From Paratinospora sagittata (lineage: Eukaryota > Streptophyta > Magnoliopsida > Ranunculales > Menispermaceae), in contig CM069607.1 in the NCBI GenBank assembly GCA_035771175.1, positions 4,866,001 to 4,930,000 on the forward strand: a stretch of DNA of 64,000 nt, given 5' to 3'. Below the pieces are notes generated by a model that did not search any database, was not told the DNA's origin, and saw nothing but the letters and a program-made list of their open reading frames with translations. A program made the translations under genes and the position numbers. Of this stretch, positions 1 through 11,662 are shown piece by piece. Positions within the stretch are counted from its first letter, which is position 1; each line of letters begins with the position of its first letter.

Positions 1-33
1 AAAAGGAAAACCTTAAAATATTGAATTTCTGTT

Positions 34-428
34 GCTGGATCTTATGGATTTGCGCATGTAAAACTTCAATTTTGTTTATTATTTATGCTTGTGTTAGGTT
101 TGACAGAATGCCCGAAAGAATATGTGAATTGAATATGAAGTTAGCTTTATTTGCTGATATGCCTACAAAAGAAAAGCCTCAAAATATTGAACTTCTGTTA
201 GAGGGTCTTGATTGGATTGAAGTGTTGCTAGATTTTATGGATTTGTGCATGTAATACTTCGATTTTGTTTAATATTTATGCTTGCATTTGTGTTTGACAA
301 AATGCCCAAAAGAATATATAAATTGAATAATAAGTTAGCTTCATTTGCTGATATTGAATTTCTGTTAAGAGGGTCTTGATTGGATTGAAGTGTTGCTGGA
401 TCTTGTGAATTTGTGCATGTAAAACTTC
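34..428 (+). repeat. Tandem repeat in an intron of the phosphatase gene
   Basis: A unit of about 165-195 bp occurs two and a bit times. The phrase GGATTTGTGCATGTAA with a following AACTTC-like stretch recurs near 47, 241 and 407. The TTTATGCTTG / TTTGACA / AATGCCC / GAATAT / TTAGCTT string recurs once more between the first two. It lies upstream of the splice acceptor at 538, so I read it as intron. The short open frames over it are not protein-like. Confidence 0.7.
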
Positions 429-538
429 AAAAGACAAAGGGTGTAGGCCGAAAAATGATTCACAAGTGGTTGTTACTGGAGTTGAAGTTACCAAATTTTG
501 CATAGTCAGCTGATAGGAAATTGTGCTGAAATGTGCAG

Positions 539-942
539 GTTTTCTAGAGTCCTTGTGGAGAGACATAGATATGAACAGGCTTCAGCAAGAAGATTGTGAT
601 GAAATCAATTTGATAATTGTTTCGCACGGTTTAATGTCGCGGGTGTTTCTAATGAAGTGGTTCAAGTGGACAGTTGAGCAATTTGAGTACTTAAACAATC
701 TTGGAAACTGCGAGTTTCGAGTGATGCAATTAGGACCTGGTGGAGAGTATAGCCTAGCAATCCATCATACTGAAGAAGAACTGGAACAATGGGGATTGTC
801 TGCAGAGATGATTGCTGATCAAAAATGGCGTGCCACTGCAAAAAAAGGAGATTGGAATGAAAAATGTCCATGGTACCTTGATAGTTTCTTTGATAATTTA
901 GTAGACTCAGACGACAACATTGAGGAAGATGGTAATCATTGA
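539..942 (+). CDS. Last exon of a phosphoglycerate-mutase-like histidine phosphatase (AT74 type), 5' part outside window
   Basis: This is the 3' terminal coding exon of a plant histidine-phosphatase-superfamily protein resembling Arabidopsis AT74/AT74H (established family knowledge, recalled without a search). The exon starts after TGTGCAG at 538, in a phase where GT completes a codon, and ends at TGA 940-942. It reads FLESLWRDIDMNR, then IIVSHGLMSRVF, which carries the second catalytic His of the superfamily, then a WFKWTVEQFE / GNCEFRVMQLG block typical of AT74. The C-terminal tail is acidic (DSDDNIEEDG). The first half, with the RHG catalytic motif, must lie upstream of the window. The 538 bases before the exon are intron. 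The substrate is not established; members act on phosphorylated small molecules or are uncharacterised. Confidence 0.82.
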
Positions 943-1172
943 TTCTTCTTCTTCTTATTTATGATGGTAGTTCATGAAATTAGGTTGATTACCATGCAAT
1001 TTTCTCTTGGATGTATTCTTTCACTTCATTAATTTGTACTTGATCATCTTCCATTGCAACACTAACCGTCTGTAAAACTTCCACAACGTTTTGATATCAA
1101 TGTATGGGATTGAATGCATACTTGCTGTATGCCATGTTTGATATTCCAACTTTATTTCCTTTGTAATGTACT

Positions 1173-1415
1173 ATACATATTTGAGTCAAATGCTAACATG
1201 GAGTTGGTGCAGTTAGTAAAGAAGTGGATTTGGAACCCAAAGGTTCCAGGTTCAACTCTCGCTACTGCCTCACCCTAGGGGATGAGAGGGATTAATGGTT
1301 CAGGAACGGGGCCTGATGCCTCCCCGAAAGTGTAGTATGGTGATGATGCTGGTTATACAACTAACTACTAACAATATTGTTTCTTCCAAAAAAAAAATAC
1401 ATATTTGAGTCAAAT
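1173..1415 (+). mobile_element. tRNA-derived SINE with 19-bp target-site duplication
   Basis: A body of about 205 bp (1192-1396) lies between two perfect copies of ATACATATTTGAGTCAAAT (1173-1191 and 1397-1415). The 5' part reads GGAGTTGGTGCAGTTAGTAAAG (A-box-like), followed by CCAGGTTCAACTCTC (B-box-like), as in a tRNA promoter. The 3' end is an A run immediately before the second duplication. These are the hallmarks of a retroposed SINE. It lies just downstream of the phosphatase gene. The family was not identified. Confidence 0.85.
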
Positions 1416-2209
1416 AAAGAGGATTCAATATGAGAATTGATTGGAAATACCAGTCAGAATTGATTTGAGTGGTTGTGTAAATTTTGAAGCATTTCTGACA
1501 GAACTAGCACTGCATCTCAAGTAGGTAAAGGTAGTTTTGATCATGAATTAGCAGATATATTATGAAAAAGGAAGTAAGGGGCTGTTTGATCTTTTAAAGT
1601 TCCAACTAGCAAATCTCTCTTTACTAATCATTCTGTGAAACATGAGTGGTGCAAGTTGAGTATAGTTTGATTGCTCGAGGGTGAGGAGAAAAAAAAAAAA
1701 AAATCTAAGTCGTAGCCCAAAGGAAAGAAGTGAAGTCCTAATGTCGCGTGCAAAGCCTTTCTTTGTGAAGTCGATCATATTCTCAAGTGTTGTTCTGTTC
1801 CACTGCTGTAAGGTTGACAAGCAGCTGGCTGCTGAACCACCCTCCCAACTTAGACTTATTGCCCAATACACCCTTCCATACTCAGGTTCTTATGATGTTA
1901 TTGTTGATTCTTATCAGTAAAGTCAAGAGGGCATGGAGTATACGCAATAACATAAAACCCCATCTCTGCGAGGAATACTTAGTATTCAGGGAATGTTTAT
2001 CATTTTTATTTTTGGCTGCATGGGTAAATGGAAATTCAGAAATTAAATTACTTCTTATTTGAAGAACAGGTTGTTTTATAAGTAGAATTTGAAGAAACAG
2101 TTTTTAGATTTGACCAACCAACGCGTTGCATCTGAATTAGAAACCAAATAGGGACTTAGATTTTATCTTTTTTCCCTAAGTGAAGAATAGACTGATATTT
2201 AAAACTTCT
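1416..2209. other. Intergenic, no supported gene
   Basis: This stretch separates the two SINE-like insertions. It is AT-rich with a short A13 run near 1690. Open frames of up to about 100 codons occur on both strands, but they overlap each other, show no domain and are not conserved elsewhere in the window. I see nothing functional. Confidence 0.6.
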
Positions 2210-2472
2210 GATAAAAATTAGCTCAATTAAAGGGGCCATTATTCTTTTTTTCTTTTTTTTTTTGGGTCTTTGACCCCAAGTATCCCCACTAACTCCTTTG
2301 TGGAGGCGAAATTATTCTGGAGTAAAAAGCCGTATGCAACATCGGACAGTCGTTCTCCAGAGTGAGTGCATAGGCGTAGACACGAATTCAGACTCGAATC
2401 GAAATCTTATACCTCAACCATAGCCTATACCTCATTCGGATAAAAATTAGCTTAATTAAAAGGCCATTATTC
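2210..2472 (-). mobile_element. Probable SINE, reverse orientation, with ~34-bp direct repeats
   Basis: Two imperfect 34-35 bp direct repeats (2210-2244 and 2439-2472, both containing ATAAAAATTAGCT, AATTAA and GGCCATTATTC) flank about 194 bp. The insert begins with a T-rich run on the + strand, which is a poly(A) tail on the minus strand. On the minus strand it contains GATTCGAGTCTGA, close to a Pol III B box. The repeats are unusually long and already diverged, so this is an older insertion, or the repeats may not be a simple target-site duplication. Confidence 0.6.
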
Positions 2473-2978
2473 ATCATTTAATGTCATTCTTATAACTTCA
2501 AAAACTAACAATATTATTGAAATTAATGATGCTAAAAGCTACCTTAATGAGGCGAGCACAACTAGCTTCACATCATCAAATTGAAAATTTAGGGCATGTA
2601 ACTTAGCCAACGATTCAGCTTTATGAGGTTTCTTTTGCAAATATTCAATGAAAACAAAAACAAATTTGGGTCATTTTCTTATATCATTTACAATTTTTGG
2701 AAATGTATTGAAAAACTATTTTTGGAGTTCTCTAAAAAATTTAGGAAAAAAAAACATCAACAAGAGTCTCTTGAAGGCCAGGAGAAGCTGAAGAATGACG
2801 ATAAAGCTCAAGCTATGAATAATAATACGACCACCATGAAATTTAAACACTAGCAACATGTTCTTATTAATTAGCAATCACATCACAAGGAAGCATTTGG
2901 CATCATAGATTCTTTATAAACAAGAATCAAGTTCCATAACACAAAGAGTAACATAGAGAGGACCTTATCCAACAAACT
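2473..2978. other. Intergenic / MSRB 3' flank, no supported gene
   Basis: AT-rich sequence following the second SINE and leading to the stop codon of the MSRB gene, which ends at 2979 on the minus strand. The last part is presumably the MSRB 3' UTR. A 76-codon Lys/Asn-rich open frame at 2623-2853 has no recognisable feature and looks like chance. Confidence 0.6.
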
Positions 2979-5870
2979 TCACTGGGACGCTGGTGTTGCG
3001 GGAGTGAACTTAATTGAAACACTATTGACACAGTGACGCTCATCGGTAGGTGTTGGAAACCTCTCGCCTTTGAATACATGTCCTAAATGCCCACCACAAG
3101 CCGCACATGTTATTTCGATTCTCCTTCCATCTGGATCCGGCTGAACATAAAAAATTGTCAAAATAATATCAAGATAAGCACTTGAGCACAGGAAGATGAA
3201 AGGCAGGAATGGAAATAGAAAAGGAGAACCAAGAGCATAGAAGAAAAGAGAAACTTACACTGCGGGCTATGGCGCCTGGAAGACCCTCAAAGAAAGCTGG
3301 CCACCCACAGCCAGAGTTGAATTTGGTGGTAGATTTATAAAGTGGGGTTCCACAACCAGCACAGTTGTAGACACCGTCCTCGAACAACTTGTCATATTCC
3401 CCGGTGCCCGGAAGCCTGTGTTCCCAGCATCATGTAAGCATATCCATAGATGACAAAATGATATTGGAAAATGTCCTTCAAAAGTAAGTAGAGTTTATGA
3501 TTTCAATATGCTAACTTCTATGCAGTCTAACTTCCAAATTCTTTTATTAATTACTCTTGGCTCAATGAATGTATATGAACTCACTATTATTATTTTTTTA
3601 GCAATTTTATGGAGTCTAATCACTTGTTCATGTGTATTCACTGATTCTGATCATGAACTCACTGTCAGAAACCTATCTGCAACACCGCAACAAAAATGGC
3701 AGGTATATGAGGTAAGCAAATGATAATCACCATAAAGCAAACCTGAATCTCCCTCCCACATCACCCCCTCCCCTCCCCCAAAGAAAGCTAAAGTAAATAA
3801 TTACTTTTTAAAACTTGTTACCATTTCATAGACATTTATTATTTGTTAAATAACCCTTCCATGCCGCTTTTCCTTCTTGTTTCTACCTCATGGAGACCCA
3901 AAGGTATTGATCCTGAATGGAAGTATGGTTATTGTACCCCGTCTACATATGATCTGATTTTAGTTTCATTTGATCTATTCAAACTTAGCTCCTCTAAACA
4001 GGAGATCCAATAATCAAGACCTATCTCAATTCTACAAGCCCCTCATGCTCATGCCAATGGGGTTTCTTCTTTCCCCTAACTTCTCATGCATAAGGCATTT
4101 AACGCTCCATTATATCACGAAAAATCCCATTAAATGGTTCTTCATCAAGCTCATTCTATGATTTTGGTTTCAAATATCTAAGATTTGGGCGTACTTGTCA
4201 GCTCCCCATAACCCATCTAAAGTCCTATTTCCTAACAAAAAATATTGAACTGGTGCATCATGTGGTATATTTAGCCTACTAAGAGATTCATGGTTGAAAA
4301 GGCATTACTCGCGATCTTCCATTTAAAACGACTACATAATAATAACAATAAGGATAGAATTACAAATTCCATTTTTTCCAACTTCAATAAACTTACAGTT
4401 TTCCAGTCACCTACAAATAGCTTGGAAATGCAGATTCCCTACTACCTAACTTCTTTTGAGATGTTTCTCTTTGATTTTTATGAACTTTTGAATGTGTTGA
4501 CACTGTATGCCAGCTAGAAATATAGCCTATGAAGCATCATAATTAAGCTTTTCAACCCCATGTTTTGATTATATTGACACCTAGAATAGCTTCAACAATA
4601 ACTTGAAGGAGACTATCTGTAACTGAAAACTTAGCAGTAAACAATCCAAATTCACCTTACATCAGCCAATCAATACAACAAAGATCAAACTCTAGATAGT
4701 GATTGTCAAATAATTGCAGCAAAAAATAAAACTAATAGAACCCTAAAATAGCTGAAAATATAGTTTTTTGGCAGATGTAGGCTTCAGACTCTATCAGAAA
4801 CAACACAGAACCCCAAAAAGAAGATAGGATGGAGAGCTCAAAAGCTTTAATTGATCAACTCTCATGAAATTCAATTCTTCAAACAAAACATCATCAAAGA
4901 ATCAATGCCTCATCCACAACATATCAATTTCGGGTTGAACCAACAACCAGATTGTGTAGTTATTATGGATGCAGATAGAAAGTCCTCGGTCATACTTGAA
5001 GCTGATTGATCTCAAATACCTATTGCATCTTCAGTGAATTTTCCAGCGAATGATCCCATACAGTTAGTATATTTATTTCGTAATTCAATCACGAAAACTG
5101 TTCTTTAAGTTCCAGATTCACAAGTTCTGTTTCAGCATTCAATTCAATTTAAAATTATATCCTTTGTCAGGGGAAGTGCTTGGATTTCCATGAATTTATG
5201 ATAAGGCCATACAGAAATCTTCGCAAAAAAAAAGAAAAAAAAAACTAATTTTTACGAGGATTCAGCAAATGGGTGCGCCAAATTCTACACCAAAATAGCA
5301 AATAACATCCGGAAATGGAACCAAATCAACAAGAACCCACAAACCAAACTCATCAAACAACAAAATTGACACAAAAAAATTCATCTTTACAACAATCCAG
5401 GAAATGGGTCCACCAAATTCAACACCAAAACAGCAAACAACAACCCAAAATCACAGAACCATTCACAACAACAAACACCCACAAAAAAAGAAAAAGAAAA
5501 AGAAGACCCAGTTCCATCAAACTTACTCAGTCCCCTTCTGCCTCAGAATCCGGAACTGCTCCGGAGACAGAATGGCCCTCCACTCTTCCTCTGATTTCTG
5601 AACCGAACCTGGTGGAGCCATAGCCACTGTTCCAATCCGCAAGCTCCTTCTCCTCTGATAAAACAACGACCCAGTTGCAGCAGCAATGGAAAAGGAAGAA
5701 CGAGTGCGTGTTAGTGATGAATAAGATGAGATTTTGCAGGGACAAGAAGATATAGATTTTCTCGGAGGATGAATGTGGCCGAGGAATCGGGTCAGAGGGG
5801 CTCTGGGATTATTAAAAAGTAAGATTTTTGGAGATTGAAAAGATGAGATTTTCAATACTTGGAAGCCCAT
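2979..5870 (-). CDS. MSRB: Peptide methionine-(R)-S-oxide reductase, plastid-type MSRB (3 exons)
   Basis: This enzyme reduces the R isomer of methionine sulfoxide in oxidised proteins, repairing oxidative damage. The exons are 5527-5870, 3259-3415 and 2979-3140; all have GT-AG introns and together encode 220 residues. Zinc ligands are C133/C136 (CAGCG) and C179/C182 (CAACG). GCGWPAF lies at 150-156 and the catalytic Cys is C204 in RHCVNS. The first ~80 residues are rich in Ser, Arg and Pro with few acidic residues, which suggests a chloroplast transit peptide. The start at 5870 is chosen because it supplies this extension. A second Met (M84, before [13 protein letters not shown]) would give a ~137-residue cytosolic form like other plant MSRBs. 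Intron 1 is long (2111 bp) and holds no visible gene. Closest remembered relative: Arabidopsis MSRB2. Confidence 0.93.
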
Positions 5871-6556
5871 CGTCTCGCTCTCATTGGATTACCATTTGTT
5901 GGTTCTGTTTAGTTACATCGCCCTTTGTGTTCTACGTACAAGGTTACGAAGTCAACTTCGGTGCACTCTACAGTCTACTTCTACCAAAGCCTAGACACTT
6001 CTATTGCACGTGTTCGTGCACGTGAGTCAGCTCTTATCCACTTGAGATAAGTTAATGAAGTACTGGGAAATAACACCTTGGTTCTTGAAAACAAAGTAAA
6101 TTACGAAAAATACTACATAACTTCAGGATAATCTAAGTTTTGATGGACCATAGCTTTTTTTTTTTTTTTTTTTTTTAGAAGATATAAAATTAGTAGTTAA
6201 TTATATAATCGGCTTCATTACCAAACAACGCTCTCGAAGAGGTATTAAGCTTATTCCTAACCATTAACCTTTAGGGTAATAAAATGGTATATATAGAGAT
6301 ACAAAAATAATTGAATTCCATAATTTAAGGGATATGTATAAAGAAAAGATTAAATAAGTCAAAAGTTATGAATGAATTCTATGACTTAAGGTATATTTAC
6401 AAGAAAAAATCTAAAGATTCTTTTTCATGATTTAAGTAATCATAACATATGGTGAGATAGTGATAAGAGTTGAAGTTGAAACATTCTTTTCGTCAAAGAT
6501 CCATAATATGTATAGTTTTTCCCTCTCCTTGGAGTTCAATTACTACTTTTTATTTT
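5871..6556. other. MSRB promoter/5' UTR region and AT-rich spacer
   Basis: Contains the presumed MSRB promoter (minus strand) and, near 6155-6176, a long T run (a poly(A) on the minus strand), perhaps the tail of a decayed retroposon. The remainder up to the LTR at 6557 is AT-rich without coding potential. Confidence 0.55.
6007..6029. promoter_or_regulatory. Paired G-boxes plus TGAGTCA motif upstream of MSRB
   Basis: Two perfect CACGTG G-boxes (6007-6012 and 6019-6024) sit 12 bp apart, and the second overlaps TGAGTCA (6023-6029). They are about 140-160 bp upstream of the MSRB start codon. G-boxes bind plant bZIP and bHLH factors (light, ABA and stress responses), which fits an oxidative-repair gene. 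The motifs are seen directly; their function is inferred. Confidence 0.5.
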
Positions 6557-8013
6557 TGTAACACCCCGATTTTCAAAACTAATTTTTTTTTTAAAACAAT
6601 GAATATTTTAATTTTATATAAAATATCACTGAAAATCGAGACGTTAATCGTATCCGTCTATCTAACCCATAACCATTTTATAAATAATAAAGTTTGCAAA
6701 ACTATGAGTTTATATTCTCCCAATCAACTTACTGGTTAAGATAAACGAATACCTTAAATTCTTCATACAATCTTTATTTTCATACGATGGTACTTGCCCT
6801 TGTCCATTCATTATAGACACAATACAATCATCAAATAGAATTAATAAATTCTATTCCGAGGCATTCACACGTAAAATAAATCAGGGTCTTTACCGACCGT
6901 AATAACATTCATTGAATTCAATTATCAATACAATTCGTTTAAATAATAAACCTTTAAAAATTAAATAAAAGGTTCAGTTATATCACCACAATGCTAATTA
7001 ATTAATCAAACCCACCCCTACTACACTAAACTACGTCACGAACTTGCGATTTTATTTTCTAAGTACCTGCATGTAAAAAAATTGGGGTGAACTTGAAAGC
7101 CCAGTGGGTCATCTAAACAATTCACAATATTTTATTGTGATACATACACAAGAACATTACAAACAAGTTTCACACATTAATCGTTGCAACATTAGATTGT
7201 TTGAGTCGAGAATTTCATCACGTTCTAAATCACGTACCGTTAGGAAATCAAACTCAGGGTGACACAACCCAAAAATTAAAACATTGGCGATATTCCTTAG
7301 AATAACTGCCTCATATGTGTGATTCTTATCTTAATCGTGTTATTTAGTGATGTCACGCTATACGTACGGGATAAGCACGATATTAAGTGCATTCATAAAA
7401 CATATTCAACTCCACTACACATGATATCATGTCACAAAGTCAATTATAATAGTGTTCATGCATTCACTATGCCAATATTCCAAATCATATATTTTTTTAT
7501 AATTTATAAATGAATTCAACTACCACATGAATTCCATGCATCCAATTATCATTTGATCAGAGTAAAATCATGTTAACACACATATCATCATAGCTAAACA
7601 ATCACAACATTGTGTATATATAATCATGTACAATAGGCAAGCATAAGCAATCTAATAATACTATAGACCTAATTAATTTAACATTCCTATCTATATATCA
7701 AATAAAATATGATGAAGGCCTAGAATCATCCCCACCTGAATCGCTAAATTCCAAAAGTGTTGAGATTGATTCTTCGACGTTGGGCGTTATCAACCTATCC
7801 ACGCATAAATCACACGTTAATCACTTGTTTTGTATTATATTATATTAATATAATGTGCATACATGTCTATGTTGTATGGTGGTGGTCACATTATACATAT
7901 AATATAACTTAGCTAATAAACTTCCACATAATATAATATGATGATCTAAATAGTAAAAACGTAAAATATGATATACCATAATCTAATATATTATATGCGG
8001 GGTATTGTATGTA

Positions 8014-8080
<67 letters not shown>

Positions 8081-9985
8081 TATTATATAACATCTTGGTT
8101 GTTTAAAAAAAATAATAACACATGAGTTGTAATGTTTTTTAAAAAATAATAACACTTGGTTAAAAAAAAAATGTATGATACATATAAATATTTTATATAA
8201 CATCTTGATTGCTTAAAAAAAAAAAACACTTGGTTAAAAAAATGTATGATAGATATAAATATATTATATAACATCTTGATTGCTTAAAAATAATAACACT
8301 TGAGTTGCAATGTTTAAAAAATAATAATAACACTTGGTTAAAAAAAAATGTATGATACATATAAATATTTTATATAACATCTTGATTGTTTAAAAAAAAA
8401 ATAATAACACTTGAGTTGCAATGTTTTAAAAAAAATAATAACACTTGGTTAAAAAAAATGTATGATACATATAAATATTTTATATAACATCTTGATTGCT
8501 TAAAAAAAATAATAACACTTGGTTAAAAAAAATGTATGATACATATAAATATTTTATATAACATATTGATTGCTTAAAAATAATAACACTTGAGTTGCAA
8601 TGTTTTAAAAAAAATAATAACACTTGGTTAAAAAAAAATGTATGATACATATAAATATTTTATATAACATCTTGATTGCTTAAAAAAAAAAAATAACACT
8701 TGAGTTGCAATGTTTTTAAAAAAATAATAACACTTGGTTAAAAAAAATGTATGATACATATAAATATTTTATATAACATCTTGATTGCTTAAAAAAAATA
8801 ATAACACTTGGTTAAAAAATGTATGATAGATATAAATATATTATATAACATATTGATTGCTTAAAAATAATAACACTTGAGTTGCAATGTTTTAAAAAAA
8901 ATAATAACACTTGGTTAAAAAAAAATGTATGATACATATAAATATTTTATATAACATCTTGATTGCTTAAAAAAAATCTTGATTGCTTAAAAAAAATAAT
9001 AACACTTGGTTAAAAAAATGTATGATAGATATAAATATATTATATAACATATTGATTGCTTAAAAATAATAACACTTGAGTTGCAATGTTTTAAAAAAAA
9101 TAATAACACTTGGTTAAAAAAAAATGTATGATACATATAAATATTTTATATAACATCTTGATTGCTTAAAAAAAAAAAATAACACTTGAGTTGCAATGTT
9201 TTAAAAAAAATAATAACACTTGGTTAAAAAAAATGTATGATACATATAAATATTTTATATAACATCTTGATTGCTTAAAAAAAATAATAACACTTGAGTT
9301 GCTATGTTAAAAAAAAAAATAATAACACTTGGTTAAAAAATAATATATGATACATATAAATATTTTATATAACATCTTGATTGCTAAAAAAATAATAACA
9401 CTTGAGTTGTAATATTTTTTTTTAAAAATAATAATATTTGATAAAAAAAAACGTATGATACATATAAATATATTATATAAATATTTTTTATTTAAAAGAA
9501 AACAAAAAAAATAAAATAAAATACACATACACTTGAGTTGGGCGGAAGGAAAAAACAGGGGAGGGAGAGAAAAAGGAAGAGAGGGAGTGCGTTGGTTTTA
9601 GAGAGAGAGAGAGGGAGATTGAGAGTGAGGGTGAGAGTGAGGGAGCGAGAGACCGAGAGATCGAGAGATCGGAGGCGAGGCGAGACGAGAGCTGGGGAAA
9701 ATGGCGGATGGCGGAGAAGAGAGAGAGAAAGGGCGGCGAGATCTGTGGCGGAGAAGAGGAGAGGAAGGGCGGTGAGATCTGTGGCGGAGTTGCAGCGGCG
9801 ATGAATCCGGGTGTGCGCTGGCGGAGAAAGGAAGAGAGAAGAGCGAGGGTTCGAGAGGAAAAGACTTGCGCGTTTGGTTGTAGATAGAGCGAGACGCGAA
9901 AGATTTTCGGCAAGATTTCAGGCGGCATGTCGGCGAGATTTCAGGCGACATGCCGGCGAGATCTCGGCGAAATTTTCGGATCATG
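6557..9985 (-). mobile_element. Truncated solo gypsy (Tekay-like) LTR, reverse orientation
   Basis: Read on the minus strand, this matches the LTRs of the two gypsy elements further right. The order is a pyrimidine-rich block (about 9540-9960), an AT microsatellite and minisatellite zone (8020-9480), a segment with conserved anchors such as GATGACCCACTGGGCTTTCA and GGTCAGTAAAGACCC, and the terminal ...GGGGTGTTACA at 6557. No internal gag-pol is attached. The LTR 5' end is missing: similarity stops at CATGATCC (about 9985), where the palindrome arm begins, so the first ~150-350 bp are lost. At about 3.4 kb it is longer than the other LTRs (2.6-2.8 kb) because of the minisatellite. No target-site duplication is seen. 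The open frames over the purine-rich block are compositional artefacts. Confidence 0.85.
8090..9480. repeat. Expanded minisatellite inside the solo LTR
   Basis: About 14 copies of a unit carrying TGTATGATACATATAAATA, then TTATATAACATCTTGATTGC, an A run and AATAACACTTGGTTAAAA. Two unit lengths alternate: a long form of ~105-110 bp that includes CACTTGAGTTGCAATG, and a short form of ~75 bp without it. An (AT)n tract of about 55 bp precedes it (8020-8076). The other four LTR copies in the window carry only about two to five such units. Confidence 0.85.
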
Positions 9986-10288
9986 TTGTGACTCTCTGCA
10001 CTATGCTTAAAGGGCTTTGTAAGAAACTCCCAGTTCAAGATTTACAAAACCAAACCCCACACTGAGATTCTTGTTTCCTTGGCCTTGACTCATTAGATTT
10101 CTTCAGACACACCAAAATCAAGTTTGTAAGGTAAAAGAGATTCTCTGCCTGGGGCTAGAACTTGGAAGACACACAACTTTTGTTTTCTTCAATTCTGCCT
10201 AAGATTTTATTTGTCCATCACCTTTCTTCCTAATAGGTTTTCGTGCTCTAACACAGGTAAAAGTGTTTTCATTTTGTTCAAGCAAGAG

Positions 10289-11662
10289 ATGGGGCGCTGC
10301 CATTCGTGGTTTTACAAGCGTAGTTCCTCTAATGGTAATTCACAAGAGATTCAACTGGCCCATCGACATGAAGGCCATAGACACTTACTTACAGGGACGC
10401 CATTGGAATCAGTTCATGTTCCTTCCCACAACTTCAACTTAGAATACTCATCTTTCACACACAGAGGCTACTATCCACACTCGCCAGATAATGAAAACCA
10501 AGACAGTTTCTGTATAAAAACCCAGCTCCAAGACAACCCAAATCTTCATTTCTTTGGGGTCTTTGATGGGCATGGCAGATTTGGTGCTAAGTGTTCACAT
10601 TTTGTCAGAGATAAGCTCTTAGAAATCCTTTCTAGTGATCCTACATTGCAAGAAGACCCAGTAAAAGCTTATAACTCAGCGTTCCAAGCCACAAGCTACG
10701 CACTCCATGATAGTGAAATTAATGATACAATGAGTGGTACAACAGCAATTACGGTTCTAGTTAAAGGCAATACCCTTTTCTTGGCTAATGTGGGCGATTC
10801 CAGAGCTGTGATTGCAGCTAAGTATGGGAATCGCATTTGTGCAATGTACCAATCAAATGACCAGACACCATATAGAGAGGATGAGTTTGAGAGGTTGAAG
10901 CTTTGTGGTGCAAGAGTTTTGACTCTTGGTCAGATAGGAGGGCACCAGGATCATAATGTTAAGGCCTGGGGTGATGAGGAAGAAGATGATGATCCACCTA
11001 GGGTTTGGTTACAGGATAAGGAGTACCCAGGAGCAGCATTTTCAAGGAGCGTAGGAGACCATATAGCTGAGACAATTGGTGTTATAGCTGTTCCAGAGGT
11101 GTCTATTGTTCAACTCGTGCCTAATCATCATCTGTTCTTTGTGGTTGCTAGTGATGGTGTTTTTCAGTATCTCTCAAGCCAAGCAGTAGTCAACATGGTA
11201 ACATCACTGATAAATTTCTAATAAAGATGAACTGGTAGCTTTAGTATTATCAATTTTTTAAATGTTAAGTTATCAAACTTACAAATTTTCTGAGTTTGGT
11301 TCTTTGCTAACTTGACTCCAAAGCAATTCAACATCCATGTAGTTTTGTTTTCTTTCCTGATAAAAAAACCCAACTCATTACTTTTCAAGAGTGGAGGATT
11401 TGGAGACAAAAATCCAAAACTCACTTCCAAGTCCAAGCATCTATCTATATATCTATCTTTCTCCTATATCTCTAAATGATAATGTCTTGGTTTTCTTCTT
11501 TACAACTCTCTTCTCTCTGTGTAGGTAGCGAGGTATAGAGATCCTCGGGATGCTTGTCCCGCTATTGCCGGAGAATCATACAAGTTATGGCTACAAAAAT
11601 ATGGGCAAACAGATGATATCACAGTCATCGTTGTATACATTAGGGACCTAAACAATGTATGA
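10289..11662 (+). CDS. PP2C-family protein phosphatase, copy 1 (left arm)
   Basis: A Ser/Thr phosphatase of the PPM/PP2C family. Two exons, 10289-11197 and 11525-11662, have a phase-0 GT-AG intron and encode 348 residues. The metal-site and family motifs are NQDS (70-73), FDGHG (92-96), VGDSRAV (168-174), SRSVGD (252-257), ASDGVF (287-292) and TDDIT (332-336). It resembles the PP2C half of plant At2g20050-type proteins (PP2C plus cyclic-nucleotide-binding and kinase domains) but ends after the phosphatase. The start at 10289 is preferred over the in-frame ATG at 10211 because it gives MGRCHS, a plausible myristoylation (G2) and palmitoylation (C4) site, implying membrane attachment. It is tail to tail with the left SAC3B gene (520 bp apart). 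Its 5' flank beyond ~300 bp is replaced by the truncated LTR. Substrate unknown. Confidence 0.9.

Noticed and set aside
1560..2062. Overlapping 79-103 codon frames after the phosphatase gene
   Set aside because: Present on both strands, no domain, no splice context, no second copy in the window.
7991..8274. Tyr/Ile-rich small frames across the AT microsatellite
   Set aside because: Translation of (AT)n and A-rich repeats only.
8090..9480. CRISPR-like regular array
   Set aside because: Units are contiguous AT-rich minisatellite repeats without unique spacers, in a plant LTR; CRISPR does not apply.
9488..10065. Long Arg/Ser-rich open frames on both strands over the purine/pyrimidine-rich block (same at 32434-33086, 40843-41496, 49927-50598, 58249-58994)
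   Set aside because: They lie in the LTR pyrimidine-rich module. Low complexity suppresses stop codons, frames are not kept between copies, and no domain is seen.
10211..10288. In-frame upstream ATG extending PP2C-1 by 26 residues
   Set aside because: The extension has no PP2C features, while the ATG at 10289 gives an acylation-type MGRCHS start like the related MGC-starting proteins.
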